Shown here one piece after another: positions 8,457 to 17,747 of a DNA stretch of 32,915 nucleotides (positions are counted from its first letter, which is position 1; every line of letters starts with the position of its first letter). The notes under the pieces are model-generated. The model saw nothing but the letters and a program-made list of their open reading frames with translations, was not told the origin of the DNA and ran no database searches. Source of the stretch: Chrysosporum bergii ANA360D (GTDB lineage: Bacteria; Cyanobacteriota; Cyanobacteriia; Cyanobacteriales; Nostocaceae); assembly GCF_029891735.1 (NCBI RefSeq), contig NZ_JANQDH010000043.1:1-32915 (forward strand), read 5' to 3'. The translations under genes and the position numbers were made by a program.

Positions 8457-9731
8457 ATGGAAAGTTTAAAGCTGTTAATTTCCGCCTACGCTTGTGAACC
8501 AAACCGAGGTTCTGAACCGGGGGTAGGCTGGAATGTGATTCAAGAAGTGAGTAAGTATCATCAAGTTTGGGTACTAACATCAAATTGTCATCGTCAAGGT
8601 ATTGAAGCTTATTTAGCACAACACCCACTGCCAAATATCAACTTTGTATATTTAGATCCTTTGGGTTGGATTTTAAATTGGAATAACCCCAATAAAGTAA
8701 CACAATTAGGGGTGCATTTACACTACTACCTGTGGCAAATATTAGCATATTTTGTCAGTCGTTCACTTCACCAACAGATATGCTTTGATGTGGCACATCA
8801 TGTAACTTATGTGCGGTATTATAGTCCTAGTTTTATTTCACTACTACCAATTCCTTTTATTTGGGGTCCTGTGGGTGGTGGTGAGTCAGCGCCGAAAAAG
8901 TTCTGGGAAGGTTTCAGCCTCCGTGCTAAAGCTTATGAAACAGCACGGTACTTATTTAGGTCTTGGGGAGAATTAGATCCTTTTGTACATATAACTGGGA
9001 AAAAAAGTGCTGTAGTTAGAGCCACAACTAATGATACAGCTAAACGTTTAGAAAAAATGGGTGTAAAAAATGTGCAAGTATATTCTCAGTTGGGTTTATC
9101 TTCAGATGAAATAGCAACACTTGCAAGTTATAGAGCAGATGGTAGAGTGAATAATTCTAGGATCAGATTTATCAGCGTGGGCCGGCTGTTGTATTGGAAA
9201 GGATTTGATTTAGGGCTGAGTGCATTTGCTCAAGCAGAACTACCCCATGCTGATTTTTGGATTGTAGGAGATGGACCTGAACGGAAACAGCTAGAACAAT
9301 TGACCGAAGCACTAAGTATTGGTGGAAGAGTTAAATTTTGGGGTAATTTATCTCGTGAACAAACCTGGGAGAAAATACAAGATTGTCATGTTTTAGTTCA
9401 TCCCAGTTTGCATGACTCTGGGGGATTTGTGTGTCTGGAAGCAATGGCTGCTGCTTGTCCAATTATCTGTTTAGATTTAGGGGGTCCAGCCATTCAAGTT
9501 ACAGAGGATATAGGTGTGAAAATTTCAGCCCATACACCCGAACAAGTGATAGGCGATATCGCTAAAGCTATGAATTATTTAGCGAGTGATGGAGATTTAA
9601 GATTGCGTATGGGTGGAAATGGACAACAAAGGGTAAACGAGGCTTTTAGTTGGGAAAGTAAAGGAAGGCAATTAGTTCAAATGTATGAAGAAATTTCAAC
9701 TCAAAATACATTTCCTATGAAATTGAGTTAG
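8457..9731 (+). CDS. Glycosyltransferase family 4-type protein
   Basis: A 424-residue glycosyltransferase with the characteristic N-terminus ISAYACEPNRGSEPGVGWN (8-26), found in a cyanobacterial and bacterial GT4 subgroup. It has WGPVGGGE near residue 140, the donor motif SVGRLLYWKGFDLGLSAF, and a variant EX7E in which the first acid is Asp (D320, E328, within HDSGGFVCLEAM). The Asp replacement is common in this subgroup. It ends six bases before the Wzy-type gene, so the two are almost certainly cotranscribed. It probably adds a sugar to the exopolysaccharide repeat unit. Confidence 0.87.
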   Translation: MESLKLLISAYACEPNRGSEPGVGWNVIQEVSKYHQVWVLTSNCHRQGIEAYLAQHPLPNINFVYLDPLGWILNWNNPNKVTQLGVHLHYYLWQILAYFVSRSLHQQICFDVAHHVTYVRYYSPSFISLLPIPFIWGPVGGGESAPKKFWEGFSLRAKAYETARYLFRSWGELDPFVHITGKKSAVVRATTNDTAKRLEKMGVKNVQVYSQLGLSSDEIATLASYRADGRVNNSRIRFISVGRLLYWKGFDLGLSAFAQAELPHADFWIVGDGPERKQLEQLTEALSIGGRVKFWGNLSREQTWEKIQDCHVLVHPSLHDSGGFVCLEAMAAACPIICLDLGGPAIQVTEDIGVKISAHTPEQVIGDIAKAMNYLASDGDLRLRMGGNGQQRVNEAFSWESKGRQLVQMYEEISTQNTFPMKLS

Positions 9732-9737
9732 AAAACC

Positions 9738-10988
9738 ATGAAAGTATATAATAATGTTTTATCTGTAACTTTACTCCTGTGCGGACTGACGGATTTTATC
9801 CGCAAATTTAACGTCGGCGGAATTACCGCACTAGGTTTACTAACCATTGTTTTGGCTTTGGGTAGCTGGTGTTGTGTTTTTACTCGTTATCATAAGTTAC
9901 CCAAAATAGTTTTAGTGGCATCTGGGTTAGTTTTGTTCATAATATGTGCTGTTCTTAATTGGCTGTGGTATTACGCCAGTTTGCCTGCCATGAATGTTAT
10001 CCAGAACTTATCTGTATATTTAGCATTTCCTGGAATGATTCTATTAAGTATTATACAAAGTTATCGAATTTTAGTTATACCTGAATACATTAGCAAAACT
10101 TTACCAATAGCGATTAAAATATCAGTATGCTTGTATGCCTTAAGTGTTCTCATCTATCGTCCAGGCACGGGGTTGATTATGGCTGCCAGATCATTTGCAT
10201 TGTTTGCCATAGTTGGCTGTGCTTGGTTTATGGCATCATGGCGCTATGGTTTGCCTGGAGGGTGGAAATGGTTAGCTTTGACAATTTTGACCATCGCCTT
10301 TAGTTTTTCTCGATCTGCACTAATTATAGTTATTTTGTTATTTCCCATATCTCAATTTTCCTGTAAGACTCTCAAGGGTTGGTTACGTATGGGTTTAACT
10401 ATAGCTATAATCATTATTGTTTCATACTTGGCATTTACCTATGTAGAACCTATACGTTCCCGTTTTACAGATACAGGAGACAATGCAACTGTTGGTGGAG
10501 TACAAATTAATACATCAGGGCGAAATGCAGCGTGGCCAATTGCATACGCTTCAGCTTGGGAATCACCGTGGATTGGTAAAGGTCCTGGTTCCGTAGGAAC
10601 TGTTTTAGTAAAAAGTGTCGGCTCTGCTTTTAGTCATCCTCATAATGATTACTTAAGAATTTTTCATGATTATGGCTTAATTGGTTTAACTTTGTGGTTA
10701 ATGGGATATGGGCAATTAATGAGCAAAACTTGGCAAAATTGGCAATGGGCAGAGAGAAATGATCGAGATAGTGTGCATATTCACTTGGCAGCTTTCCTGA
10801 GCTTGATAGGGATAGCTTTAGCTATGATTACTGATAATGTGATAGTTTATATTTTTGTCATGGCTCCTTTGGGCATATTGGTGGGGGCTTCTCTGGGAAG
10901 TGGGAATCGTCGTCAAAAGGAAATTAAGTCTGCTCAGAGAATAGCGATATTATCAAACAGTTCCGCTCAACTGGTTGTTAAACCTTAA
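9738..10988 (+). CDS. Wzy/O-antigen ligase-like membrane protein
   Basis: A 416-residue polytopic membrane protein with about ten hydrophobic helices and a large periplasmic loop (about 240-310). At the end of that loop is the HPHNDYLRIFHDYGLIGL sequence starting at H300, the H-N-x-x-L signature of the Wzy_C/O-antigen ligase family. It would polymerise flipped repeat units on the periplasmic side, or ligate glycan to an acceptor. In this operon, with Wzx and Wzc-type proteins, polymerase is the better guess. The start lies six bases after the previous stop. A 62-base gap with tandem AAGTCATTT repeats follows before the next gene. Confidence 0.85.
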   Translation: MKVYNNVLSVTLLLCGLTDFIRKFNVGGITALGLLTIVLALGSWCCVFTRYHKLPKIVLVASGLVLFIICAVLNWLWYYASLPAMNVIQNLSVYLAFPGMILLSIIQSYRILVIPEYISKTLPIAIKISVCLYALSVLIYRPGTGLIMAARSFALFAIVGCAWFMASWRYGLPGGWKWLALTILTIAFSFSRSALIIVILLFPISQFSCKTLKGWLRMGLTIAIIIIVSYLAFTYVEPIRSRFTDTGDNATVGGVQINTSGRNAAWPIAYASAWESPWIGKGPGSVGTVLVKSVGSAFSHPHNDYLRIFHDYGLIGLTLWLMGYGQLMSKTWQNWQWAERNDRDSVHIHLAAFLSLIGIALAMITDNVIVYIFVMAPLGILVGASLGSGNRRQKEIKSAQRIAILSNSSAQLVVKP

Positions 10989-11050
10989 GTTGCGGTTAAG
11001 TCATTTAAGTCATTTTTTGAGTTTTTTGGGCAGTTTAGGGGTTTAAATTT

Positions 11051-12226
11051 ATGAGAGTTTTGTTATTACATAACCGATATCAACTTGCAGGTGGTGAAGA
11101 TGGGGTAGTACAAGCTGAAAAGTCTTTATTGCAAGCAAATGGCCATGAAGTATCTTTATTACAAGTGAGCAATGATAGGATTAAAAATACCTGGGATAAA
11201 GTGGCAACTGCCATAAATGCAATTTACTCATACTCATCTAAAGAACGAGTTAAACAAGAAATTGCTCGTCTGCTTCCTGATGTGGTTCATGTACATAACT
11301 TTTTTCCCTTGTTGTCGCCTTCTATCTATGATGCTTGTCGAGAACATAAAATTCCTATAGTCCAAACTCTACATAATTATCGGTTGGCTTGTCCTAAAGC
11401 CATGCCGTTCCGAGATGGCAAAATTTGTGAGGATTGTATTGGTGAGTTAGTACCTTGGCAAAGTATTGTCCATGGTTGCTATCGTAGTTCCCGTGTAGAA
11501 AGTTCGGTGGTAGCAGTTATGAATACTTGGCATAGACTAGGAGGAACTTGGCAAAAAAAAGTAGATGCTTATATTGTGTTTACGGAATTTCAAAAAGCAA
11601 AAATGGTTCAGGCTGGACTACCAGCTGCCAAGTTACATATTAAACCTAATTTTGTTTTTGATCATGTATCTGCAAATGTAAGTGACCAAGGTAGTAATTA
11701 TATTCTTTTTGTCGGCAGACTATCGCCAGAAAAGGGAGTTTCAGTTTTAATTGATGCCTATGTCAAACACAATTTACGCACGCCATTAAAAATTGTTGGT
11801 GATGGTCCATTACGCCAACAATTACAACAGGAGGTAGAAAATACTAATACTGATCATGTCATTGAGTTTTTAGGATTTCAAAATCAAGCTATAGTTTTAT
11901 CATTAATGCGTCAAGCAAAGTTGTTAGTATTTCCTTCTATTTGGTATGAAGGTTTTCCTTTAACTGTTGCTGAGGCTTTTGCTTGTGGTTTAGCTGTAAT
12001 CACTCCTAAGTTGGGCTGTATGGCAGAAATTATTGAAGATGGGGTGAATGGTTGCCATTTTGAACCAGGGAATGCGGCTGATTTGGCTGCAAAAATCCAA
12101 TGGGCGGATGCTTTTCCTGACACTGTGAGCAATATGGGTATAAATGCTCGCTGCACATATGAAGTTAAGTATTCTCCGGGGGTTAATTATGAGCAGTTGA
12201 TAAAAATTTATCAAGAAGTTATTTAA
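11051..12226 (+). CDS. Glycosyltransferase family 4-type protein
   Basis: A 391-residue GT-B glycosyltransferase. Seen: LLHNRYQLAGGEDGVVQAE at the N-terminus (5-23), VQTLHNYRLACPKAMPFRDG (about 112-131) with nearby cysteines C136 and C139, the donor-site FVGRLSPEKGVSVLIDAY, and EX7E (E300 and E308 in YEGFPLTVAEAF). This arrangement is common in cyanobacterial exopolysaccharide clusters. It is the last gene of the plus-strand operon. Its TAA stop at 12224-12226 directly abuts the stop of the convergent beta-helix gene with no spacer, so the two transcripts must overlap or stop within each other's coding sequence. Confidence 0.88.
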   Translation: MRVLLLHNRYQLAGGEDGVVQAEKSLLQANGHEVSLLQVSNDRIKNTWDKVATAINAIYSYSSKERVKQEIARLLPDVVHVHNFFPLLSPSIYDACREHKIPIVQTLHNYRLACPKAMPFRDGKICEDCIGELVPWQSIVHGCYRSSRVESSVVAVMNTWHRLGGTWQKKVDAYIVFTEFQKAKMVQAGLPAAKLHIKPNFVFDHVSANVSDQGSNYILFVGRLSPEKGVSVLIDAYVKHNLRTPLKIVGDGPLRQQLQQEVENTNTDHVIEFLGFQNQAIVLSLMRQAKLLVFPSIWYEGFPLTVAEAFACGLAVITPKLGCMAEIIEDGVNGCHFEPGNAADLAAKIQWADAFPDTVSNMGINARCTYEVKYSPGVNYEQLIKIYQEVI

Positions 12227-13669
12227 TTAATCTTGCTTTCCCACTGTCCAAGGAGTTCCGTTGGGTAGAATTGCTCCCATATCTGCCGCTAGACCAGTTA
12301 AGCCAGTGGGGATGTAGTATGGTGAGGGTTGAGTTCCAAAGCGTTGAAAGATAGGGTCAAGATTAAATGCGAGAGTCCCTACTGGTTTAATGTTAAAAAA
12401 TATATTATATCTCACACCTTTTGATGCAGATAGGAAGTTATTACGCTGGAAAGATGAATTATAGAAAATGTTATTACTAATTTGTTGATCTGCTCTTTCT
12501 CCTTGCATAAAATGAAAAATTCTGGTTTTTGAGTTATTAATATAAACAGTGTTGTTGACAAACTTAAAATTGGATAACGGAACTCGGAAATGACCGATTA
12601 ATGTTGGTCCTTTTGTATTTTCAAAAATATTGTGGTGAACGTTGAGGTTTCTGGGATCATGTCCCCATGCTGCAATGGGGTAAGAACCACCACGAATATA
12701 GTTATGGTCAAATTCAATATTGTCTGTGCCTACTTCTAGGGCATAAAATGGGTTGTCTCCATACCAAAGATTATGATGGACGCGAACTCTCGCCCCTGGT
12801 GGCTGGCTGTTTCGGAAAGCAACTAAAGATAAAGTGCTATTAAAGTTTGAATATGAGATTTCGCATGGTACACAATGGGTATGCCAAATTTCTAAGGCCA
12901 TTTGGGGAGTCCAGCCATGTTTCCAAGCGTTCCATTTATCGACTTTAATATCTAAATTGTAAAACCGGACATTTTTTAAAATACTGGGGGGACCACTCCA
13001 GGGCTGATGTTTTGGCCACCTATCGCTAATGGTTTTAATTCCACTACCACCTCGTTCTCTGGTGTCAATGTCAATGTCATGAATATCAACGTTTGTTAAG
13101 TTACCTAGAACAAAAGCGGAAGATTGTTTGCCATTTTGTCCTGCAACTCGATTGTTATAGGAACTATCTCTAATAACAATATGGCTAATGTTGCTATCAG
13201 TCACTCTGTCAAAATTCATCGCTTGATGGGCATAACCATTAAATGCTAGGTTTTCCATTATTAATTGTTCGGCATCTCTAACATAGATACCCAATTTATA
13301 AGTATAATAATTGCCATGGAAATTCATGTTACTAATAGTGATTTTTTTCACTCCTGTAATTAGTAATTCTCCTTTAATGGTTGTGCTGTCAACTCCTGAA
13401 CCAATCAGGTTAATTCCTGAAGGAACTGAAACTGTACCTCTTAAATAAAAAGTTCCTTTTCCTACTCTGATGGTATGCCCTTGATTTGGAGTAACAGATA
13501 ATAGGGCTTTGTTAACTGTGCGCCAAGGCGAAGTTTTTGTGCCTTGACCTCGATCTGACCCTTGAATATCTACATAATATTCTTTTGCCCAGACTGGAGA
13601 AGCAGAAAAAACTAAAATTAGGGATACTATTCCTGATATGTTGATATGATTTAGAGGTGAATTTTTCAT
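12227..13669 (-). CDS. Secreted right-handed beta-helix protein
   Basis: About 480 residues. A signal peptide is visible (MKNSPLNHINISGIVSLILVF..., likely cleaved after SPVWA), followed by YYVDIQGSDRGQGTKTSPWRT, the usual start of DUF1565/pectate-lyase-like parallel beta-helix proteins, and then repeated N-x-x-F/I strands typical of PbH1 repeats. Such proteins bind, cleave or epimerise polysaccharides outside the plasma membrane. A TTG at 13711 could extend the frame by 14 residues, but the ATG at 13669 gives a proper signal peptide. It is the last gene of the minus-strand lasso operon, 45 bases after the nucleotidyltransferase, yet functionally it fits the polysaccharide operon it meets tail to tail. 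No catalytic residues can be assigned with confidence. Confidence 0.75.
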   Translation of the reverse strand: MKNSPLNHINISGIVSLILVFSASPVWAKEYYVDIQGSDRGQGTKTSPWRTVNKALLSVTPNQGHTIRVGKGTFYLRGTVSVPSGINLIGSGVDSTTIKGELLITGVKKITISNMNFHGNYYTYKLGIYVRDAEQLIMENLAFNGYAHQAMNFDRVTDSNISHIVIRDSSYNNRVAGQNGKQSSAFVLGNLTNVDIHDIDIDTRERGGSGIKTISDRWPKHQPWSGPPSILKNVRFYNLDIKVDKWNAWKHGWTPQMALEIWHTHCVPCEISYSNFNSTLSLVAFRNSQPPGARVRVHHNLWYGDNPFYALEVGTDNIEFDHNYIRGGSYPIAAWGHDPRNLNVHHNIFENTKGPTLIGHFRVPLSNFKFVNNTVYINNSKTRIFHFMQGERADQQISNNIFYNSSFQRNNFLSASKGVRYNIFFNIKPVGTLAFNLDPIFQRFGTQPSPYYIPTGLTGLAADMGAILPNGTPWTVGKQD

Positions 13670-13714
13670 ACTTTTGATGGTGAAGTTATTTTTATTCAAA
13701 TTTAATGACAAGGT

Positions 13715-14851
13715 TCAGATCCAGGCTGGAAATAAATTATTATTTCTGGCAATAACTAAGATAGATTGGTAAAAACAGTAGTTAAGTTTGTCCTGTAAGC
13801 GTTCTCTGGTATTCAGGTCGAAAATATAGTTTTTAAACAGCGTGGAAGAATTGTCATGTGGGCAGAAAAGCTGGGCAGTTATTTGTGCAGCTAAAGATTG
13901 AACGGTGGGTTCTGTTTTTATTATCTGTAACAATTCCCCTGATATTTCTATGCTAAATAAGTTTTTGGCTAGGATGATACCCAGCAAAAATCTCCTCCAG
14001 CATCCTAGGTTTTTGGCTTGTGCTATTACCCAGCCCCAGTTTATAGCAGGATAAGCACGGATTAAATTTGTTATATCGCAAATTAACTGTAGCTTGTTCC
14101 AACGGTCTCTAGAACCATGTATACACAGGAATAAAAGATGATCTTCAGGGGAAAGACTGGGTATTTGTTGACCTGCTAGGGATGTCAGTTGATGACGCTC
14201 CCAAACCTGTTGATAGTCAATGGGGAAGGATAGGTATTTCTGCAAAAGTTGCCAGTGAAAGTCTAAGTTAACTCCTGTTAGTTTATGTGTGTAGTTGTTG
14301 TCTTTACAATATGGGGATTTTAATCTACTAATTTCTTGTTCTCTAGTAAATTTATATGTGCTTTGGTATCCTTGAGCAACTAATAAATCCCTGGCTTTAA
14401 TTGCATCCTGTGGGCGCACTAGGATGTCTATGTCGTTAAATTGGCGCAGTCCAAGGTTACCATAGCATGAGATGGCCAGGATTGGTCCTTTAATGGGAAT
14501 GGCAGAAATTTTGTGTAGTTGAAAGACAGTAAGCAGTTGCAGCAGTTGGTTAGTTAGGAAGAGGTTACGCCGGATATTAGTTTGGAAGTAAGAAAGTAAC
14601 TGATCTAATATTTGTTTGGGAACTAGTGCAGAAAAGTGATTATTCAGGGTTTGGTAAATTAATGGTGTGACTTTATGAAATATAGCTGTTTGGATGATGT
14701 ACTTCCAATTAAGGTGTTGATGCAGTATCGATGTCATTCTTGCGGTGCTGGAGGTATCTAAATGAGTACAGGCACAACCAAGAATTAATTCTATTTCAGA
14801 GGATGTTTTAATTACTTGGTTTTTATGATTGGTGGGAGATAAGGTTGTCAT
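13715..14851 (-). CDS. Nucleotidyltransferase-family protein in lasso operon
   Basis: About 378 residues of the NTP_transf_5-type family (PF14907-like). Key region: IKGPILAISCYGNLGLRQFN followed by DIDILV, with the paired acids expected to bind metal and nucleotide, and a downstream HLLFLCIHGSRDRWNKL helix motif. Members of this family recur in RiPP clusters, including lasso clusters that carry an HprK-like kinase. A tailoring role on the peptide is suspected, but I know of no proven reaction. An ATG at 14923 would overlap the ABC gene by 68 bases. I prefer the ATG at 14851, four bases after the ABC stop; neither has a clear ribosome site. Confidence 0.75.
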   Translation of the reverse strand: MTTLSPTNHKNQVIKTSSEIELILGCACTHLDTSSTARMTSILHQHLNWKYIIQTAIFHKVTPLIYQTLNNHFSALVPKQILDQLLSYFQTNIRRNLFLTNQLLQLLTVFQLHKISAIPIKGPILAISCYGNLGLRQFNDIDILVRPQDAIKARDLLVAQGYQSTYKFTREQEISRLKSPYCKDNNYTHKLTGVNLDFHWQLLQKYLSFPIDYQQVWERHQLTSLAGQQIPSLSPEDHLLFLCIHGSRDRWNKLQLICDITNLIRAYPAINWGWVIAQAKNLGCWRRFLLGIILAKNLFSIEISGELLQIIKTEPTVQSLAAQITAQLFCPHDNSSTLFKNYIFDLNTRERLQDKLNYCFYQSILVIARNNNLFPAWI

Positions 14852-14855
14852 TGAA

Positions 14856-16694
14856 TTAAAGTGTAGAGCTAAGTGCAGGGGGGTTAGAGTTTGCTTGGGT
14901 TTGGGCTTGCCAAGATTGGGCATAAAGACCCTTGAGGGCTAATAATTGGTCATGACTGCCAGATTCTACAATTTGACCATCACGCATGACGTGAATAATA
15001 TCTGCCTGCATGGCTAGTGTGAAACGATGGGTAATGACAATGGCGGTGCGATCGCTTGATAATTTCCGGAATCTCAGTAACCAATCATGTTCTGCCCAGG
15101 GGTCCATGGCGCTGGTGGGTTCATCGAGGATAACTATTTGGGAACGGCGAAAGAATGACCGAGCCAGGGCTAGACGTTGCCATTCACCACCACTCAGGTC
15201 ACTACCCCCAGGAAACCATTTTCCCAACATAGAATTATAGCCTTGAGGTAAACGTTCAATAGTTTCATGGACTCCTGCGTAAAGGGCTGCTGCTTGAATA
15301 TCATCTATGGTTGGGGTAACTTTTAAATCTCCCAAAGCAATATTTTGGGCAGCAGTAACAAAATAAGGAACTGGGAATTGAAATAAAACCGTAATCAAGC
15401 GGCGCAGTTCTTCCACTGAGAATTTGTGTAGTGGCGTTCCTTCTAACTCCACACTACCCGCTTCCGGGTCATAAAAACGGCAAAGCAGCTTGATGAGGGT
15501 ACTCTTACCCGCCCCGTTATCCCCAACAATTGCCACAATTTTACCGGCTGGGATGGTGAGATTAAAGTTTTCTAACACCGGGCGATCGCTCCCCGGATAA
15601 CGAAAAGTTACCTGACAAAAACGAATACCTTGGCGCAATTTTTTTGGTGTAGGTAAGGGTTGGGGAGGGTCAACAATCTTGTATTTTAACTGTAAAAATT
15701 CAAACAGATTTTTGACAAACAAGCTATTTTTGTATACTTCCCCTAGGTTACCCAACAGAGATTTCATTAAAGTCTGACCCTTATTAAATGATTGATAGAA
15801 TAGTGCCAAGTCACCCAAAGAAATTAATCCTAATAAAACTTGTCTCCCCATCCAAGCCAAAGCCGCCCCAGAAATAAAAAGAGTGATCACACTAGCAGCA
15901 AGACGACCATTACTTTGCGCTCTAATTAACTGTAAATTCTCCCGACGTAGGCGACAACGCAATTTTTGGTAAGCTGCGTGGAAATAAGAACCTAAATTGA
16001 ATAATCGCATCTCTGCCGCAATGCTACTATCAGTAAGTAGTATTTCGTAATATTCCAGCCACCTTCTATCTATAGTTGTCTTCTGCCACCATTGATGATA
16101 TTGCTTATTCAGCTTTAATACAATATATAAAGATGGCAAAGCACTAATAATTAATACTAAAGGTAGCCAAACTCCGTAGGGCAACAAAATAGCCGCCATA
16201 GAAAAAAGAGTTAAGCTATTTTGCAACAAATTACCAGTATTTTCTAATAAACTCAAAGAATTTTCTCCAGCATTACTGCGTGCGCGGTTTAAATGGTCAT
16301 GATACTCTGATGATTCATAACAACCTAAATCAATAGCCACTGACTGGCCATGAACCAAAGCGCTAATATAATCTTGTACTAAATCTGACTGAGCAGTGCG
16401 AACCCATTGGCTAGTGCTTCGCAGCAACTCTGTTAACAGTAATACACACCCCATCAGAGCAACTGGAAAGACAATTTTTTCCCAACTTTGCCCAGATACA
16501 CCCGCACCCATAACCATCACTAGGCTATCAACTAACCACCGAGTGAGATAAACAGTAACAACAGGTAATAGTCCCTGAATCACTAACAAAACACCCCAAG
16601 CTAAAGTCCAATAGCGAGATGCACTCCAGACTAGGCTAATTGTCTGAGGTATATAACAGAGCTGAAAAAAGCTTTTTTTTAACCTACTAATCAA
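14856..16694 (-). CDS. ABC transporter, fused permease-ATPase (lasso exporter, D)
   Basis: A 612-residue half-transporter of the type I exporter fold. The membrane domain covers about 30-320, and the nucleotide-binding domain has Walker A GDNGAGKST (391-399), Q-loop Q439, signature LSGGEWQR (500-507), Walker B VILDEPTSAMD (521-531) and switch His556. There is no N-terminal C39 peptidase domain, as expected when B2 does the leader cleavage. In lasso operons the D protein exports the mature peptide and gives self-immunity. The start is a TTG that overlaps the kinase stop codon (TTGA), implying translational coupling; no ATG is available nearby. The downstream neighbour starts four bases after the stop. 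Confidence 0.88.
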   Translation of the reverse strand: MISRLKKSFFQLCYIPQTISLVWSASRYWTLAWGVLLVIQGLLPVVTVYLTRWLVDSLVMVMGAGVSGQSWEKIVFPVALMGCVLLLTELLRSTSQWVRTAQSDLVQDYISALVHGQSVAIDLGCYESSEYHDHLNRARSNAGENSLSLLENTGNLLQNSLTLFSMAAILLPYGVWLPLVLIISALPSLYIVLKLNKQYHQWWQKTTIDRRWLEYYEILLTDSSIAAEMRLFNLGSYFHAAYQKLRCRLRRENLQLIRAQSNGRLAASVITLFISGAALAWMGRQVLLGLISLGDLALFYQSFNKGQTLMKSLLGNLGEVYKNSLFVKNLFEFLQLKYKIVDPPQPLPTPKKLRQGIRFCQVTFRYPGSDRPVLENFNLTIPAGKIVAIVGDNGAGKSTLIKLLCRFYDPEAGSVELEGTPLHKFSVEELRRLITVLFQFPVPYFVTAAQNIALGDLKVTPTIDDIQAAALYAGVHETIERLPQGYNSMLGKWFPGGSDLSGGEWQRLALARSFFRRSQIVILDEPTSAMDPWAEHDWLLRFRKLSSDRTAIVITHRFTLAMQADIIHVMRDGQIVESGSHDQLLALKGLYAQSWQAQTQANSNPPALSSTL

Positions 16695-17623
16695 AACTTA
16701 TGACTCCTACCACAAAAAATTGTGTTCAAGTGGGGCTGATTTTGAGAAACCTTAACTATGGAGTTGCTCAGGTCTGCTTGTACTAATTGGACTAACTGGA
16801 TCAGGTCTGCTAAAGCAGGTTTTCTGGTAAAGCGAGAGATAGATACATTCTTAGCTAAACTGGCGCATTGTTGCAGATTTGATTTTTTAAACTCAATATT
16901 TGTCATCCACTCGGTTGAACGAGTATGACGTATTAATTCTAAAACAGCAATTTGGGGTGAAAGTGGGATAATTTCATGGTTACTACCTTTTGCCAAAATA
17001 TAAATTTTTTTTAGAGGTAGAGATTCTTGAGAAAATCCATCAGTAAATCTGTGGGCAAGTTTGGGTAAATTAGGTATAACTTGAGTTAATTTTTCAAGGT
17101 CATGTCCTAAAACAGCAGCAGTTTCCGGCCAAAGTTTAATTTGGGGAAAACTAGGCATAACTAGGGGATATTCTGTATTTGTTTGGATGGGCATGACATC
17201 ATCTGTCAAAATTGGATAGCCTTGAGTGCGGAAAGTTTCCGCTAAGGTTGACTTCCCCCATCCAGAACCCCCAATAAATCCCACCACTCCATTATTAATA
17301 ACAACGCTGCTACCGTGGAGGACTAATAATCCCCGTTGTCGTAATAACAATGACATGGCGAAGCCCAAAAGTAAAGCCCGGATTGTTGATTCATCTACTA
17401 TAGAATCGGCATCAAAAGTAATTTCACATCCATTTTGAATCAAAAACCTGACCCCAAAACTAATTGGGGAGAGTATAATGTTGCCTCCGTCCGTAGTTTC
17501 TGGATGTATATTATCTAGTCTTCCTCGCCGCACTATCACTTGAGGATTTCCCTGGGCGCTGAATAGTTCTGGTAATTCAATTTCTGAGTAAATACAGAGA
17601 TTGTAGGCTGTATATATATACAT
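16691..17623 (-). CDS. HprK-like kinase, probable lasso-peptide kinase
   Basis: A 310-residue protein related to the C-terminal kinase domain of HPr kinase. Seen: LHGSS with H103, the P-loop GGSGWGKST (118-126), and LTDDV with D141 and D142. Established: HprK-like enzymes in lasso clusters (ThcoK and PadeK, the latter from the paeninodin cluster) phosphorylate the hydroxyl of the C-terminal serine of the precursor. Both precursors encoded just upstream end in Ser, matching this role. It lies 124 bases after the second precursor gene, separated by an inverted repeat, and is coupled to the ABC gene by a 4-base overlap. The ribosome site is weak (AT-rich leader before ATG 17623), suggesting low expression compared with the precursors. 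Confidence 0.85.
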   Translation of the reverse strand: MYIYTAYNLCIYSEIELPELFSAQGNPQVIVRRGRLDNIHPETTDGGNIILSPISFGVRFLIQNGCEITFDADSIVDESTIRALLLGFAMSLLLRQRGLLVLHGSSVVINNGVVGFIGGSGWGKSTLAETFRTQGYPILTDDVMPIQTNTEYPLVMPSFPQIKLWPETAAVLGHDLEKLTQVIPNLPKLAHRFTDGFSQESLPLKKIYILAKGSNHEIIPLSPQIAVLELIRHTRSTEWMTNIEFKKSNLQQCASLAKNVSISRFTRKPALADLIQLVQLVQADLSNSIVKVSQNQPHLNTIFCGRSHKF

Positions 17624-17660
17624 TTTTATCTAAGTTTAATTGAGGAGAGAAATATTTGAC

Positions 17661-17710
17661 GTGCGTCAGATATGAAACATAAGCTATTTGCCATATACAC
17701 TCTGACGCAC
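17661..17710. repeat. Inverted repeat between precursor and kinase genes
   Basis: GTGCGTCAGA (17661-17670) and TCTGACGCAC (17701-17710) are perfect 10-bp arms around 30 bases. The arms resemble the GTGCGTCA/TGACGCAC short palindromic elements I recall as dispersed in Nostocales genomes. No T-tract follows on the minus strand. It may act as a transcript-stabilising hairpin or attenuator after the precursor genes, which would give more precursor than enzyme mRNA; this is inference. Confidence 0.65.
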
Positions 17711-17747
17711 CCTACTAACCGGACTTACCCGACTTACCTGTGAACAC

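Noticed and set aside
14856-16694. ABC protein as a peptidase-containing (C39) bacteriocin exporter
   Set aside because: The N-terminus goes straight into the membrane domain with no C39 cysteine protease motif; leader removal is better assigned to B2.
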